NCBI RefSeq assembly: GCF_036850765.1
Contig: NC_089495.1
Location: 28,240,875-28,304,874, forward strand
From: Saccopteryx bilineata
Lineage: Eukaryota > Chordata > Mammalia > Chiroptera > Emballonuridae
DNA: 64,000 bases
Direction of reading: 5' to 3'
The notes under the pieces were generated by a model. That model did not search any database and was not told the DNA's origin. It worked only from the letters and a program-made list of their open reading frames with translations. Shown piece after piece: positions 46,976 through 59,537 of the stretch. Position 1 is the first letter of the stretch, and each line of letters begins with the position of its first letter. A program made the position numbers and the translations under genes.

Positions 46976-47400
46976 ATAAATGCATGTGGGCTAAAAACTG
47001 ACAGTAATATGCCAAAAATTTAAAAGAAAAAATTAAAACCAAAAATAAGAAATAATTCAAAGAGTAGAGATTAAGCAAAAATCCTTAACAGAGCATGAAC
47101 AAATAGAATCTAGAGACATATAAAAACATTTATACATCATAAACAAATGGAATTTATCCCAGGAATATGATGTTGGTTTAACATCTGAAAAGCAGCAATA
47201 TCATACAGCAAATTAATAAAGGGAAAAAACCATATAAGCAATTTAATATACACAGACAAAGCATTTGTCAAAATTCAATACTTAAAACACTCAAGTGTAA
47301 TTCAAATATTAAATTAAAATAAAAAGACAGATGAACAAGAGGAAAAACCTTTGCAGCCAGAAAGCAAGAAAGTTCTCAGAAACCAAGGGGAACATGTTCA
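46976..47400 (+). mobile_element. old LINE-1 fragment (reverse transcriptase region)
   Basis: 'ggaatttatcccaggaatat', 'ttggtttaacatctgaaaag', 'caaagcatttgtcaaaattc' and 'aatacttaaaacactcaa' follow ORF2 order across the RT domain that contains AEKAFDKIQ in younger L1s. Decayed, not coding. Confidence 0.75.
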
Positions 47401-47471
47401 AAGAGGACCCGTCTCGAACAAACTGTCATTGTCCAATTCTGGAACAGTTTGAATAAATCTGGGGCTGTAAC

Positions 47472-47552
47472 TATACTGCTCACAAAAATTAGGGGATAAT
47501 TGATCGCTTCATATTCATTATGAAATATCCCCTAATTTTTGTGAGCAGTATA
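47472..47552. mobile_element. palindromic mariner-type MITE, 81 bp
   Basis: A perfect 27-bp inverted repeat occupies 47472-47498 and 47526-47552 around a 27-bp centre. It begins TATACTGCTCACAAAAATTA, and the TA at each end suggests the TA target duplication of Tc1/mariner elements. Size and structure resemble short mariner MITEs such as MADE1, but the termini are different. No coding capacity. Confidence 0.9.
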
Positions 47553-48548
47553 ATTGTAAAACATTAAATAAAATAAATTAATGAGTAGTGATATAAGTAA
47601 AAAAGAGAGAGAGAAAAAGTAAAACCTATTTATATACCTCTGGCAGATATAATAACCACGTCATAAATTTACTTTTAAATTTGACAATGAAAGACAAAGA
47701 ATTAATGTTTTGCTCTTCCGTTTAGAAAATACTGAGTTGGTGGGGGAAAACTGTGTTCTATAGAAGAGTGCTAGACCACAAATGTAAAAGGAATAAAGGA
47801 AATGGGGGGGGATCCACTATTTTGCAACCTCCAATGAAATAATTGATTCAAGTAAGAATACTAAAACATTTTATTCAAAAATTGTTGGAGAACACCCTGC
47901 ATGTTACCTATATGCAAGGGTATTACCCCACGGATTATTTACTAAATAAAAATGATTAAAAATTGACCTCACAATGAACATATCTGTATTTCATCACCAT
48001 AACCAAGTATTATTATGAATAGTGAGGCAACTTGCTACTGGGCACCTTGTAATGTAGTACACAGCATCACATATGAAAAGCTTTTGCCAAAAAAGTGTGT
48101 AACATGCATCTATGTTTTAGACTAACTTTCAATGTATAGGATATATAGGTGTTGTATAAACAGATTAAGTACCACTACAAATAAGTCAACTGAACTGTTC
48201 TCTTCAAAAAGTCAACATCAGTAGGAAAAATAATAATTGTTATAGAATAAAAATGATAAGGAGGTAAAGCAATAAAATGCAATATAGAGACCTTGACTGG
48301 ATCTTGTTCAAATGAACCAAAACAGATATAGAAGACATGTTTGGAAAATTGAGTAAAGACTATATATTAATTGATTTCAGGGACTTTTAAATTTTCTTGG
48401 GTGTGAAAATAAAATTAAAATTATGTGTGAAAATGATCTAAGTTTTAAGAGTTGCATGCTGAAATCTTTAAAACTGCCATATCTTCAAATTATTTCAGAA
48501 CCTTCAGTAAATACACAAACACAGAAAACTAAAGAACAATAACATATA
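47553..48548. other. unassigned non-coding sequence
   Basis: AT-rich; a G8 run lies at about 47804. Nothing recognised. Confidence 0.4.
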
Positions 48549-48550
48549 TT

Positions 48551-48900
48551 GCCTGACCAGTGGTGGCATAGTGGATAAAGTATCAACCTGGGATGCTGAG
48601 GTCCCAGGTTTGAAACCCCAAGGTTATCGGCTTGAGTGTGGGCTCATCCTGCTTGAGTACAGGCTTACCAGCTTGAGCGCAGGGTTGCTGGCTTGAGCAT
48701 GGGATCATTGACATGATCCTGTGGTTGCTGGCATGAGCTCAAGATCACTGGCTTGAGCCCAAGGTCACTGGTTCAACTGTCACCATCCCCCGCTCAAGAC
48801 ATGTATGAGAAGCAATAAACTAAAGTGCAGCAACTGTGAGTTGATGCGTCTCATTTCTCCCCCTTCCGGTTTGTCTGTCTCTCTCATGAAAACAAACAAA
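48551..48900 (+). mobile_element. SINE-B, diverged
   Basis: Head 'gcctgaccagtggtggcata', degenerate box B, multiple 'ggcttgagc' units including a 'gggatcattgacatgatcct' segment also seen in the copies at 1627 and 5727, then CT-rich and A/C-rich tail. Flanks aacatatatt and aacatagtatatt give only a weak target duplication. Confidence 0.88.
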
Positions 48901-50260
48901 AAACATAGTATATTAATATTTGTTGAATTTATAATATGTGGATATTTATTGAACTAGTCTTTCAACTGTGTTAATGTTTACATTCTTTTATAATAAAAAG
49001 TTGAAGAAATAACATCTTTTCTGACTTTGATTTTTATATTTTATTGTTTTACTAACAGTTATAAAACTTAATCTCATTAAGAAACATGAAATTAAGATAT
49101 ACTAGTAACACTGCTGCTTAATTATTTTAGTGATATTACTCTTTAACTTTAAGTAATTGATAAATTAATACTTATGTTTTTGAGGAAATGATATTCATCT
49201 AAATCATGCTGTCTATTAAAATAAGAACTGCTGAACAGTAAATATTTCTAGGTGGTATGATTCTGTGTAATTTTGCTTTCTACTTTCTGTATTTTCTGAT
49301 TATTTAAGAATAGTAATGGTTAAGCTTTATTAAATATTTTCTCTATGTTATGTACCTTCAGTTCTTTAAATATAATTTCTTATCTATTTCTTATAAAAAT
49401 ATTTAAACTATTAGAGTGATGAGATTATAAAAAAAGAGACAAACTAAGAAAATAAAAACAAGTTCTGAGTAACCAGTATAAAAATGGGAGAGGGGTCCTT
49501 TAAGGATGCAGAGTAGGATTTTCAAGTGTAACTGAGAGCCTAGCTGAGGGTGGAGACATAGGTTAAACCATAAAACACAGTGACTCTAGTGAGTGTAGTA
49601 GTGTTCTTTCTTTCTGTATCATGGCCCATATGTGTGGGAACAAAGAAGGAAGATGGATAGGTTGGTCCAAAAGTGGGGTTGGTAGGGCAAATGCAATAAA
49701 AGAATAAGGAAACATGATTTTGATCATACTGACAAAAAGAGTGATTGAAGTAATGTACCACATTATCCAGAGAAGAAATTAATCCTTGGTTGGGAAGTCA
49801 TGGGTCCGGGGCTGAGGGCTTTGAGTACATAGGAGCAATGCACAACAAAGCAATCGTTCCTATATAGCCAAGGACATTAACTTCTGAAGTCAGAATGTAC
49901 TTATCAAGACATCAAATGTACCAACTACTGACTGAAGAGAAGTAAAGTTTTGAAGGGACATATATCCATACTTTTAGACCTATCTACTAGGAAAAGGAGC
50001 CTTTGTGGAGGAAAGTCTTTGAAAACCCAGAGGATTAAAAGCATCTGAGATGTTTGAGATAGAGGCTAGGGAGAGAAGGGTTTGGTGAGCACATCCTTAG
50101 AAGTACTGAAATGCATTTGGCTTCCAGATCCATCTGAGCTGGTAAATCAGGAACAGTGGGTCCTGAACAGAGGACTGAAGACATGTATGAGGAAAAAAAA
50201 TCCTCAATTTACATAGTACGTTTATTACTGCCTTCTTTGCTGTATTTGTACTGAAAGATT
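48901..50260. other. unassigned non-coding sequence
   Basis: AT-rich up to 49450, then more mixed composition. No gene or repeat identified. Confidence 0.4.
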
Positions 50261-50276
50261 AGAGAGAAATTTTTTC

Positions 50277-50701
50277 TTTTTCTTTCTTTTTTTTTTTTTT
50301 TTTGTATTTTTCTGAAGCTGGAAACGGGGAGAGACAGTCAGACTCCTGCATGCACCCGACCGGGATCCACCCGGCCCACCCACCAGAGGGCGATGCTCTG
50401 CCCACCAGCGGCGATGCTCTGCCCACCGGGGGCGATGCTCTGCCCCTCCGGGGCATCGCTCTGCCGTGACCAGAGCCACTCTAGCGCCTGGGGCAGAGGC
50501 CAAGGAATCATCCCCAGTGCCCAGGCTATCTTTGCTCCAATGGAGCCTTGGCTGCAGGAGGGGAAGAGAGAGACAGAGAGGAAGGAGGTGGGGGGTGGAG
50601 AAGTAAATGGGCGCTTCTCCTATGTGCCCTGGCCGGGAATTGAACCAGGGTCCCCCGCGCGCCAGGCTGACGCTCTACCGCTGAGCCAACCGGCCAGGGC
50701 C
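50277..50701 (-). mobile_element. SINE-A, antisense, with three copies of the internal unit
   Basis: T-rich tail (T20 at 50286-50303 region), 'ctgaagctggaaacgggg', then three successive 'ggcgatgctctgccc' units (about 50385-50447), purine tract, inverted B box and head '...gagccaaccggccagggcc'. The duplication agagagaaattttttc is at 50261-50276 and 50703-50718, identical over 16 bp. Young copy. Confidence 0.94.
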
Positions 50702-50718
50702 AAGAGAGAAATTTTTTC

Positions 50719-52715
50719 AATAAAAAAGTTGATATATTAAAGAAACAACAACAAAAAAATATTTTTTTTCTCAAAGTTAACTTTTAGGGGGAAACTCCAA
50801 AGAAGCAGAATGGGGTTTCTTTTTTAAAGGAAAGGAAACAAGCTCAGTCCCTATGTCTTATGAAAAAATATGGAAGGTGAAAGCTGAGAAATTAAGGTAT
50901 GACCTTGGGGGATTAAAAGACCCTAATGTTTTTCCTGCTCATGTTCACTAAACATGCTGTTAGTACAGCTGCCACTGATTCTGGTTTTTATGAAAATGTT
51001 TATTTTTTCTTGGGGCTCTCTTTTTCTAATTGAAGATCATATTATGGGTATTCAGTTGATGACAGTACACATTAAAAGGCCATGCCTACCACTGGGTCAG
51101 GTGCTATAAAGAATGTCAAAGAGGCACAAAGTATGGTGTCTTCTCAAAAGAAACTTACAAATTACATATAGAACCAAATAATAAAGAGATGGTGTGAACA
51201 GATATTTGGGTTTACTTAGAAACAAATAAATAATGGAGACAATCATTATAGTTGATGAAAGTTTAATAAAGTCTTCAGTTGAATTTTGAATGAAGTACCA
51301 TATTGATTGGTAGATGTTGGGAATATTCCTTGGTTTTGGAAACAGTAATGTGGTGAAAATGGGTATGGCTTATATACATATACGTGGGGAGATGGGGCCG
51401 AGGGGGAAGGAGAATATTTATAAATTGAACAGCCACAAGCTGGGTATGGTAATGGTTCAATCAAAGTTTAAAAATATTTCCTAACTACTGAATACTAGAT
51501 ATGTCTCTAGGTGTTAAGACAAAAGGAGAATTATTTCATGTAGGAGATATTTAAAAGCATGGCTTGGTTAATCAAAGTTAGCTATAACCATGGCAATTTT
51601 TAATTAATGTGCAGAAATATTAAAAATTTCAGATGTTCTACAAGAAACTGAGAAATGTCTAGTGTTTTCAAAACTAAAAAATTAAGAACTATGAAGTTGA
51701 ACCATATTGACCATTTCGTTGGTTACTTTTACCTATTATTAAACTTCTTTGCTTTTGTTTACTTTACTTTGTGATGGGCCAAGAGACTGAGTCAGGATTG
51801 TTATCTGAGTGCATGAGTCTGTCCGCCTTTCCTCACAGGGCTGCTTTATCTGGACTGGGAAGTAGGAACTACTACAAAGTCATCACAAAAAAAATCTACA
51901 GCTGTGGGCTCTATGTAGCGACTATGACATAACGGGTAAACAAATTTTTGCACACTAAGGAGTCTTTTCCAGATTCTGTTCAGACTAGAAGTTGCACCCA
52001 AACTGCCAAGAAGCAGGAATCACCAAAATACTCCCACAACTCTAAGCATGGGCCAAGACAGAGTAGAAAAACCAGAGAGTGTGGGAGAGCAGAGAAGCCA
52101 CTTCTAGGTGGCAACTAAACAGGCATTGTTTTAGAGCATAAGCTATGAATGAAAATAAATATATAAATTTAAAATAGTTTTCTTTTAAAAATGTCAGCAA
52201 TAGAATCCAGAGGGTCTGAGACTTTTTTTTGAAATCTGTCTGAACAGGGAAGTGCCCATTCCCATCCAGCCTGCAAGAGATGAAAACATGGGTGGTGACA
52301 GACTTGGTACATGATGGAAAACCAGAGCAAAAACAGACTACAGACCTCTGAGACAAACCAAATCAGGAGAGACACCTCCTTTCACCCTACCGTCCTCACC
52401 AGCCCTGAGGAGGGGAAACGGAAAGACAACACAAAAACCAGTCTTAGGACCTTTCATACTTTATTTTATAAGTGTGTGTTTCTGTCCACTGCTTAACAAA
52501 ATAGTATATGTCCTTTATACTATAGTAAAGCTTCAGGTATTATTAACTAAACTTAATATTTTTACTTAAGTCTTGAACTGAAGGACTCTTCCCAAGTTAT
52601 TCATTAGGGGATTTGCCTGCCCAACAACTTCAGTCAAAAGTTTGTTGTTCGTACCTGAGCAAATACAAAGCATCTCTTATAGAATGTGCCTGGGGAAAGT
52701 TTATAGCTCTCTGGG
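50719..52715. other. unassigned non-coding sequence
   Basis: 2 kb with no recognised gene. A vague L2/L3-like motif ('aggtgctataaagaatgtca') occurs near 51100. ORFs up to 104 codons are featureless. Confidence 0.4.
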
Positions 52716-52790
52716 TTCATTTGTTTATTCAGCCAATTTATTGAGATATATATGCCCCATTGTGCTAGGAATTGGAGCATACAATCAAAT
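52716..52790. mobile_element. short L2/MIR-class relic
   Basis: 'ttgtttattcagccaattta', 'ttgagatatatatgccccat' and 'tgtgctaggaattggagcat' follow the 'ttattgagcacctac... tgtgctagg' pattern of ancient mammalian repeats. Very short and diverged. Confidence 0.5.
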
Positions 52791-53335
52791 ACTGATCGTC
52801 CCTGTATTAACTGTCTATTGATGTGGAACACATTACTCCCAGCTTAGCAATTTAAAGCAAACATTTACTATTTCAAACAGTTTTGAAGGTAAGGAATCCA
52901 AAAGCAGCTTATCTGAGTTATTCTGATTCAGGGCCTCTCATGAAGCTGTGATCCAAGTTGTTGTCCAGGGTTGCAGTCACCTGGAGGATTGGAAAATTGG
53001 CTTCCAGTACACTCACACGGCTGATGGGAGGTGGCTTCAGCTCTTTGTCATCCCGCTTCTTCCATAGGGCTGCTCAGTGCAGGACAAGAGCCCTCTCCCC
53101 CACGCCCTGCTGTGCAGCCAGTGAGAGAAAGAGAGGCAGAGGGGGTCAGGAGAAAAGAAGAGGACAATGCCAAGTCAGAAGCCAGTCTTTCATAATCTAA
53201 TGTTGGAAGTGACATGCCATACTTTCATTTCTGTACTCTGCTGGCCACAGAGACCAGCCCTGGTGCAGTATGGAAGGGGACTACATAGAGTGTGAATACC
53301 AGGAGGCAGGGACTGTTGGAAGCCATCTTACAGGC
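52791..53335 (-). mobile_element. ancient LTR-like repeat, antisense (same type as 13570)
   Basis: 'cagcttagcaatttaaagca', 'cagggcctctcatgaagctg', 'tgtccagggttgcagtcacc', 'catagggctgctcagtgc', 'agagaccagccctggtgcag' and 'gtgaataccaggaggcaggg' follow the order of a common old mammalian LTR-like repeat (MaLR/ERVL type, subfamily not certain). An 80-codon ORF inside is accidental. Confidence 0.6.
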
Positions 53336-54582
53336 TCTTTAGCACCTTATCTTATGTCATTTAAATTGTAGTTGTGGATACAAACCATAGAAAAGCAAAC
53401 AGATAAATTATAATTACAGAGCAGGTAGTGATGACTTAAGCTGAGACCTGAAGGTTGAGCAGGAACTACTCATCCCATGTATCCAGACCCCAGCTTTAGA
53501 TTCCACGTTACCCACATGAGAATAATGTGACGTAGAAATGGAATTATAGGTGTAGGTATGGTTCTACTAATAATGGAATATGGCTCCTAGGCAAATAGCC
53601 TATTTAAAAACATGTGACTGTCAGGTTTGGCTGAATTCACTTAAGTCACAAGGCCAGAAAGAAAGAGAAACCAACCGGATCAAAAATACAAGGCAATTGG
53701 ATTAGATATTTCTCTGCTTTTTGTAATTATGTCTTTGTGTCCCTTAGGTTCAGAGCTGTGGTCACGGAATGAGCTCACAGCAGGAAAAATCCAGAGAAGA
53801 CAATTGTAAAGCCTTCTACAATATTTACAAGTAAAGGTATGAATCGATTAAACATTGTCATTTTCCACACGCCTTCTCCATCCCAACTGGAGATGAATCT
53901 ATAATATGCTCTTCCACATGACAAATGCTTCTTCTCTTTGCTTAAAAATATTGTAATTTAACACAGTTCTTGCTGGCTCTGCTTCAGGCCCCATAAGAAA
54001 CAAAAACATTCTTCCTTTGTGGAGTTAAGCCTGACACCAGTGTTTGCCAGATCTGCCCACTGCTCTCCCCAAAGAGGCAAACACTTTCTGGAGTGCTCTA
54101 AGAAACATCAGTCAGCCTGTCACTGGCATATTGTTTCCCATTTATAGAAAATGGAAATTGAAAAGGCCAGTCATGTTTAGAAATACTAATGTGGCTGATG
54201 TCCTGATCTTTGGGTGTTTTAGTTACAGATGGTTTGTGCCCACCTCCCGCCCAGTCTCATGACAGCTCTGCAGGACTGACATCAATCATTTGAGTATTGC
54301 TTGCTCTGCCCACAGACAGGAGCACTCTTTCTCTTGATGAATAAATAATTCTAGAATTAACCGTACAATGTGAATACAATGATTGATTGAATTTGAAAAC
54401 GTTTGGAGTTGTAGCCAAATTAACAACTTGTTGTGCTTATTGGAGGGAGGAAGGGAAAACCTGAAGTCACAGCTCTTTACCATCACTGACATCTCCCTGC
54501 CTGGTTAAGGAGGCCAACCCTCCTACCATTCTCTTAGTGTTTCTTGCCATTGTATACTTAATCACTCTCTCTTATTCCCACG

Positions 54583-54585
<3 letters not shown>
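53336..54585. other. unassigned non-coding sequence
   Basis: No repeat or gene recognised. Balanced composition; cross-species conservation cannot be judged from one sequence. Confidence 0.4.

Positions 54586-54630
<45 letters not shown>
54586..54630. repeat. (CA)n microsatellite, about 22 units
   Basis: Pure CA run of about 45 bp, preceded by cgta and followed by tatgag. Uninterrupted, so probably length-variable. Confidence 0.95.
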
Positions 54631-54633
<3 letters not shown>

Positions 54634-57045
54634 GAGATGGCTTTAACTAACTCTGACCTTTCAAACTAAACCAAAGTCCAGGCATTATGGTGTGCACTTA
54701 AAACACATACCCAGGTCCTTGTTATAACAGGTGTGGTTCAAAGTGGTCTGTCCAGAGATCAAGTTAATTGCTCCAATTAGCTATTTTTGCAACACGTAAG
54801 TATAGCTTCGAAAGGCAAGGTTGTTCTTAATTGTAGATGACCACTGACTAAGGCCCTGAGCATAGGAAGCACCAGAAGATGACACTGGAGGCGAAGATGA
54901 TACACGTAGCAAACTGACTTCTTTAATTAATTAGGGCTTAGTAGCTGCTTCATCAGGTTCATCCTAGTTCTTCAACTATCCTAAGAAATTTGTATTAGGA
55001 GGCTGCCGTATGTTCACACAGCTTAGGTCGAGATTTAACCATCAAAACAAAGTACCCAGTTATTCAATATTTAAACACAGTGTTTTTAGTGTTTTCTATC
55101 AGAAAGGCTTTCTTTCCTCTCAGGGCCATAGTCAATGTATTTGAAGTTTCTTGGCAATAAAAAGTTGTATACTTTTTCACTCCACAAAGTCAAAGCTGGG
55201 TTGTTCCTGTGTCATCAAATCACTGAAGCAGCTGAGTTATTATATTGGTGAAATTAATTATTGAAATGAAGATGTGCTTTGTTCTGCTTTAAAAGGAAGA
55301 TAAAAGCCTGAATAATTAAAAATGGTTTTCTATTACAGCTAATGTGCAATATGGATTCTAACATAATTAGTTGAGTTTGTAAAATTATTTTTATATTATC
55401 AATGCTTTCATTTAATACATTTACACATTTATTTATTTATTTATTTAAAAATATTAATTGAGCATTTTCTGGGTGCCAACACTTGTGAAGGAAAATAGCA
55501 ATACAAAAATAAATAAAACATAGGTTCTTCTATTTGGAAGCTCTTTTCTTAACTGGCCTATGACTTTCCCCAGCTGAGGGAAGTCAGCAGGGTGTTCAGT
55601 GGACAGTCTGCACTGCTCTTTCCAAACACCTTATGTTTTTCTGAAAAGTATGTTGTACCAATACATTCTCTATTTTACCTTGTCCACAGTCCCAATTTTT
55701 CTTATAAAATTTAATTTTACATAATTGAAATGTTTTATCTGGTATTTTAAGTTGCTATAATGAACATAAATTGATTTATTTTAACAGGAGTCATTTTAAA
55801 TACTTCTGTTTGTTTTTGTGCTGGGAAGTTCTATTTTATTTTTGTCAAATTAGTAGGAACAATTTTTCTTTAAAAGTGAATTATAATAATTTAAGAAGAG
55901 AGAATGAAAACTGATGTTCCATAGTACAGGGCTTTAAACCCAATAAATCTCAGCTGATTGGACAATTTCTTCTATTTTCTATAAATTGACTATTGGCTTG
56001 GAGCTTCCCCTAATGACAGTATTTTTTAGTAGCTCCTTCATGTGCCGAGAAACAAAGCACTAGAGATTTTTATAGGTGGATAAATAGCATCTCACTTTGT
56101 CTCAAGATGGCATTTCCAGCAGGCAGTGATTGCTCAGAAATAAACGAGATAGGAGAACAGCAGCTCAAAAGGTGAAATGTAAGGAAATCTTACTATAATG
56201 TAGAGCTGATATTTTTTGGTTCCATCAGGCTAATTCTGATAACCTTTCTGTTGCCTAAACATTACAGCTCACCCCTTCACAACACCGGGATTCTGTGCAG
56301 CTTCCCTTTATCTTGTTTTTATCGCCACTCTCCCAGATGGCTCAGCTGGCAAAGGGCTCAGGTGTTTTCTAAAAAGGTTAACACAGAATACATCTAAAGG
56401 CATAATTCCAATTCTTTCACAGCCGGACTTGGAATCCTTAGCCAAAACCAAGTCTCTTTGGCCTCATAAAGCTATCAAAATATTTGCTCTCTCTCTCTCT
56501 CTCTTTCTCTGTCCCCTTAATAATTTTTATTGACTCTTTTCTTCTTTCTCTCCCTTGTTTTATCAAAAACTTTCTTCTTTTACAAAAACTTCCCCAAGAC
56601 CTTAAATTTTAACATGTTTATAGAAACATCTACTATTGGAATAGTGGTTTACATGTTCAAGGCATGTTGGTTTACCCTAGCTTATTTAGTATTAAGTGTA
56701 ATAATATTGTCAATTGTTGATTGATTGATTCATTCATTGCATATGACAGGTTCCAGCCTAGAACTGAACTAGCAGCAGTAGGAGAATTTAAAATGTTTCA
56801 GTGACTTCCACATTAGCAATGAGTATCTTTAGTGATCAGGTCTCGGTCTTCAAATACCAGTTTCATCTAAAATGGTCCAGGGCTTCTTGGAGAAATAAAT
56901 GATTCCAGGAAAAAAATCTTTAAAAAAAGCTCTGAACATCTTGTGCCAGAAAGCAAGGAGGTACCCAAAGCTTATTGAATTGTGTCAAGAGAACACGGTA
57001 GCTGACCTGAAGGGGCTCCCATTAGTTATATACAAGTGTAATACC
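54631..57045. other. unassigned non-coding sequence
   Basis: No gene evident. An L2/MIR-class relic is likely at about 55425-55560 ('attaattgagcattttctgg'). A (TTTA)n patch is at 55428-55446 and a (CT)n tract at about 56490-56506. Confidence 0.4.
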
Positions 57046-57377
57046 TGTGACTGAGGCCAGGCAGGTTCACAATGGATTCGGGTAGACAGTAGAAGAACTG
57101 CAGAGCCAGAAACCGGTGGGCCGTTCCCGTTTAATAGAGTCTTGCAACAGCGGATGAGCAAACAGGCAGGGGAAAACTGCTTCTCATGACATCAGGCAAA
57201 TGAACAGCAAAACCAGCCCCATGCAGTGGTGGGCAAGCAATCCGCAATCCACCATCTGCCCTGAGGGCGGGCACCCGTAGCCTCACATAGGCTGTACACA
57301 CGTGGCGCTGCCACGTGCTCATGCACTAATTTGGTAATGTACAAGCGAGCAAGCGTAACACAGCTATTTTCCCAACA
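57046..57377 (-). mobile_element. solo LTR of an endogenous retrovirus (short form), antisense
   Basis: Read on the minus strand it starts TGTTGGGAAAA (57377) and ends ...CTCAGTCACA (57046), the canonical TG...CA ends. An attaaa poly(A) signal lies at about 57131-57136 (inverted tttaat), followed by about 85 bp that would be R-U5. It is 332 bp with CpG-rich, higher-GC sequence unlike its flanks. No internal retroviral genes adjoin it. A target duplication was not found. It shares the R-U5-like part with the LTR at 58245-58989. Small ORFs across it are accidental. Confidence 0.7.
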
Positions 57378-58200
57378 ATGGGTAACTTGAGAGTTAAAAA
57401 AAATCAACAGTAATGGCTTATAACACATTTTATCATTATCCTCATCTAATACCAAAGGCCATAATAATATTTGAAAGGGAAAAAGAGGAGTAAATGTTCT
57501 CTTTTATGTAAGAATGCCAGATAATAATGATAGAAGAAGTGATAGAATTAGGAAACCACCATATTTAACTATCAAAATAATGAATTAATTTATGAAAGGA
57601 TCATCAATAGAAGTTATAACCATTGTGTCTATTATATGGAAAATAGATATTGCAACACTCTAAAGGTATCACTCTCCAAAGTGTTGCCAGTCCACTGAAA
57701 CCATGTAATCAAATTCAGCATCACTAATGGTGAGGCGATGTATTAATACATATGTGACATGTCAAATGGTGTATTCTTAGAATACGGACTTAAACGACAG
57801 AGCCATAATTCTAGAGGACAGAACCATGAGCCCCAGAGGATAGATCTCATGTCTTGAAACCAAATGGAATTTGCCGAATGGATTTTGAAATTGAGACTGT
57901 AGACTTTTCCATCCACTGTATCCTTTTTTAAATGTGAATGTCTGTAACTGTTATTCTATGCCTGACCCACCATGCAGAAGATAACCTTGTTTTGAATTTT
58001 GCAAGTCTACAGATGGAAAGGAATTTTGCCTCAAGTAGTATCACAGCTAAAGACTTGCCCATATCTGATTTAGATGATGAGGTATGGGGTAGTTAAGCCG
58101 ATAAGATTTTGGACATTAAATTGATGCTTAATACCGACTTTTGGGGAGATTGGAATTGGGTAAATGTATTTTGCATGAGGAATAAAGGGAATCTTTTGGG
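57378..58200. other. unassigned non-coding sequence between two solo LTRs
   Basis: AT-rich; nothing retroviral such as a primer-binding site, gag or pol was recognised, so the two LTRs do not bound one provirus. Confidence 0.5.
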
Positions 58201-58244
58201 GTCAGAGGGCAGGCTGTGGTAGAGAGAATAATGATCCCCTCTAA

Positions 58245-58989
58245 GGCCAGTTGCCGTGGCCACCATCACAGCCGCCTAGCCCATGCAGGTTTGCATTGGA
58301 TTCGGACAGTCAGTAAAGAAACAACGAAGCCAAGAACTGGTGGGCCATCACATTTAATCCTAGCTTGCACCCAGCGGGAAAGTAAAAAAACACACTGGGC
58401 TTCAAAACCCACTCATTCAGTGCTCACAAAGCTACTGACTTATCCGAGTTTCCTAGGATCAAAGGTTTCTAGCTCACTAGCCTTATTCCCCTCTGTTCCC
58501 CATCTCCTTCCTTCTCCCTGCACAAACTCTGCATGAACTGGCTTCTCCTTCAGCATTCTGCCATCGTGGCTGCTCCTTCTCTCCTCCACTTGGCCTTTCT
58601 CTGCTCTCTCCTATAATGCTAATCTCGGGAACTGAGAGCGCAAGCTCCCCGTCTGCCCTACATTATAGTGTAAAAATCCAAACCTTTAATCCAAAATATA
58701 TATACAAACAAGAAAGTCTCTGATACAAAGTCACTTGTCTGAGGCATAATGGGATTCCTCATGAGAGTGAACCACCCCACATCAAAAGGGTGGGAATTGC
58801 TCAGTCCTAAAACCAAGCCGCAGGCTACAAGGATCCTGCCTGCCCACAGCCTGCCCCCAATACACATTAATATAATCATGCCCATCCCAAGTGAGAAGGG
58901 CAACCAATACCATCACCTGGGCGACAGGCTTCCATGTGGGCAGCGCCATCTTTAACAAAGTGAGCATAATATATTTTATCTGCCCAACA
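58245..58989 (-). mobile_element. solo LTR of an endogenous retrovirus (long form), antisense
   Basis: The minus strand begins TGTTGGGCAG at 58989. An attaaa signal (inverted tttaat at about 58353) precedes the R-U5-like part, whose inverted sequence 'gcattggattcggacagtca' and 'gaactggtgggccatc' parallels 'acaatggattcgggtagac' and 'aaccggtgggccgttcc' in the 332-bp LTR. The U3 part (58370-58989) is much longer and unrelated in sequence. The 3' boundary is uncertain. No internal genes. It interrupts an older repeat whose halves flank it ('gagagaataatgatcccc' before, 'ctaaagatgttcacctaatc' after). Confidence 0.7.
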
Positions 58990-59537
58990 CCCCCCTAAAG
59001 ATGTTCACCTAATCTCCAGGTCCTTTAGAGAGAAAAGCAGCAGAAAGAAAGTAAAAATATAAAATTTACAGAGTAATTTAGGAAGATCAGTCTAGTAACG
59101 TGCAATGTGTAAAACAGACCTGAAGGTGTGTATCAGCAACATAAAAAGCAGTAATCTGGCGTCAGATGTTGAGTGCCTTTCTTAGGAGCAAAGGGCCAAA
59201 CATAGATCTTTTCACTTTTTTTTTTTCCTTTCTTTCTTTTTGGAATGAAGGGTTTGGGGAGAATTTGTATTTGGTTTGCTTTAATTAAATACTCTAAGGA
59301 TCCATCTTCGCCACTAGTTGGCTCTATGTGCTCATGTTTACTTTGCTGGCTGAGTGTTTGAACTCCTCATAGAGAAAGCAACATTGAAAAGCATGCTGTG
59401 TAAATCAATTGAAAATGTAAAATCAGCTGCATATCTCTGAGCTGATAGGCCCTGATTCCTAGGACATTGATGTTTCCCTTTCACAATTAACTTTATGGGT
59501 TAGTAGCCTTTTAGAAGTGGCAAAGTATCTTTTAAGC
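58990..59537. other. unassigned sequence, start belongs to an older split repeat
   Basis: The first ~70 bp continue an ancient repeat broken by the LTR. The remainder is unrecognised. Confidence 0.4.

Noticed and set aside
49660..49700. 'ggttggtccaaaagtggggt', similar to the start of a MADE1/mariner MITE
   Set aside because: Only a few bases agree and no inverted partner lies within 100 bp.
57046..58989. A provirus bounded by two LTRs
   Set aside because: Same orientation but different U3 regions, only ~870 bp between them and no retroviral genes or primer-binding site recognised.
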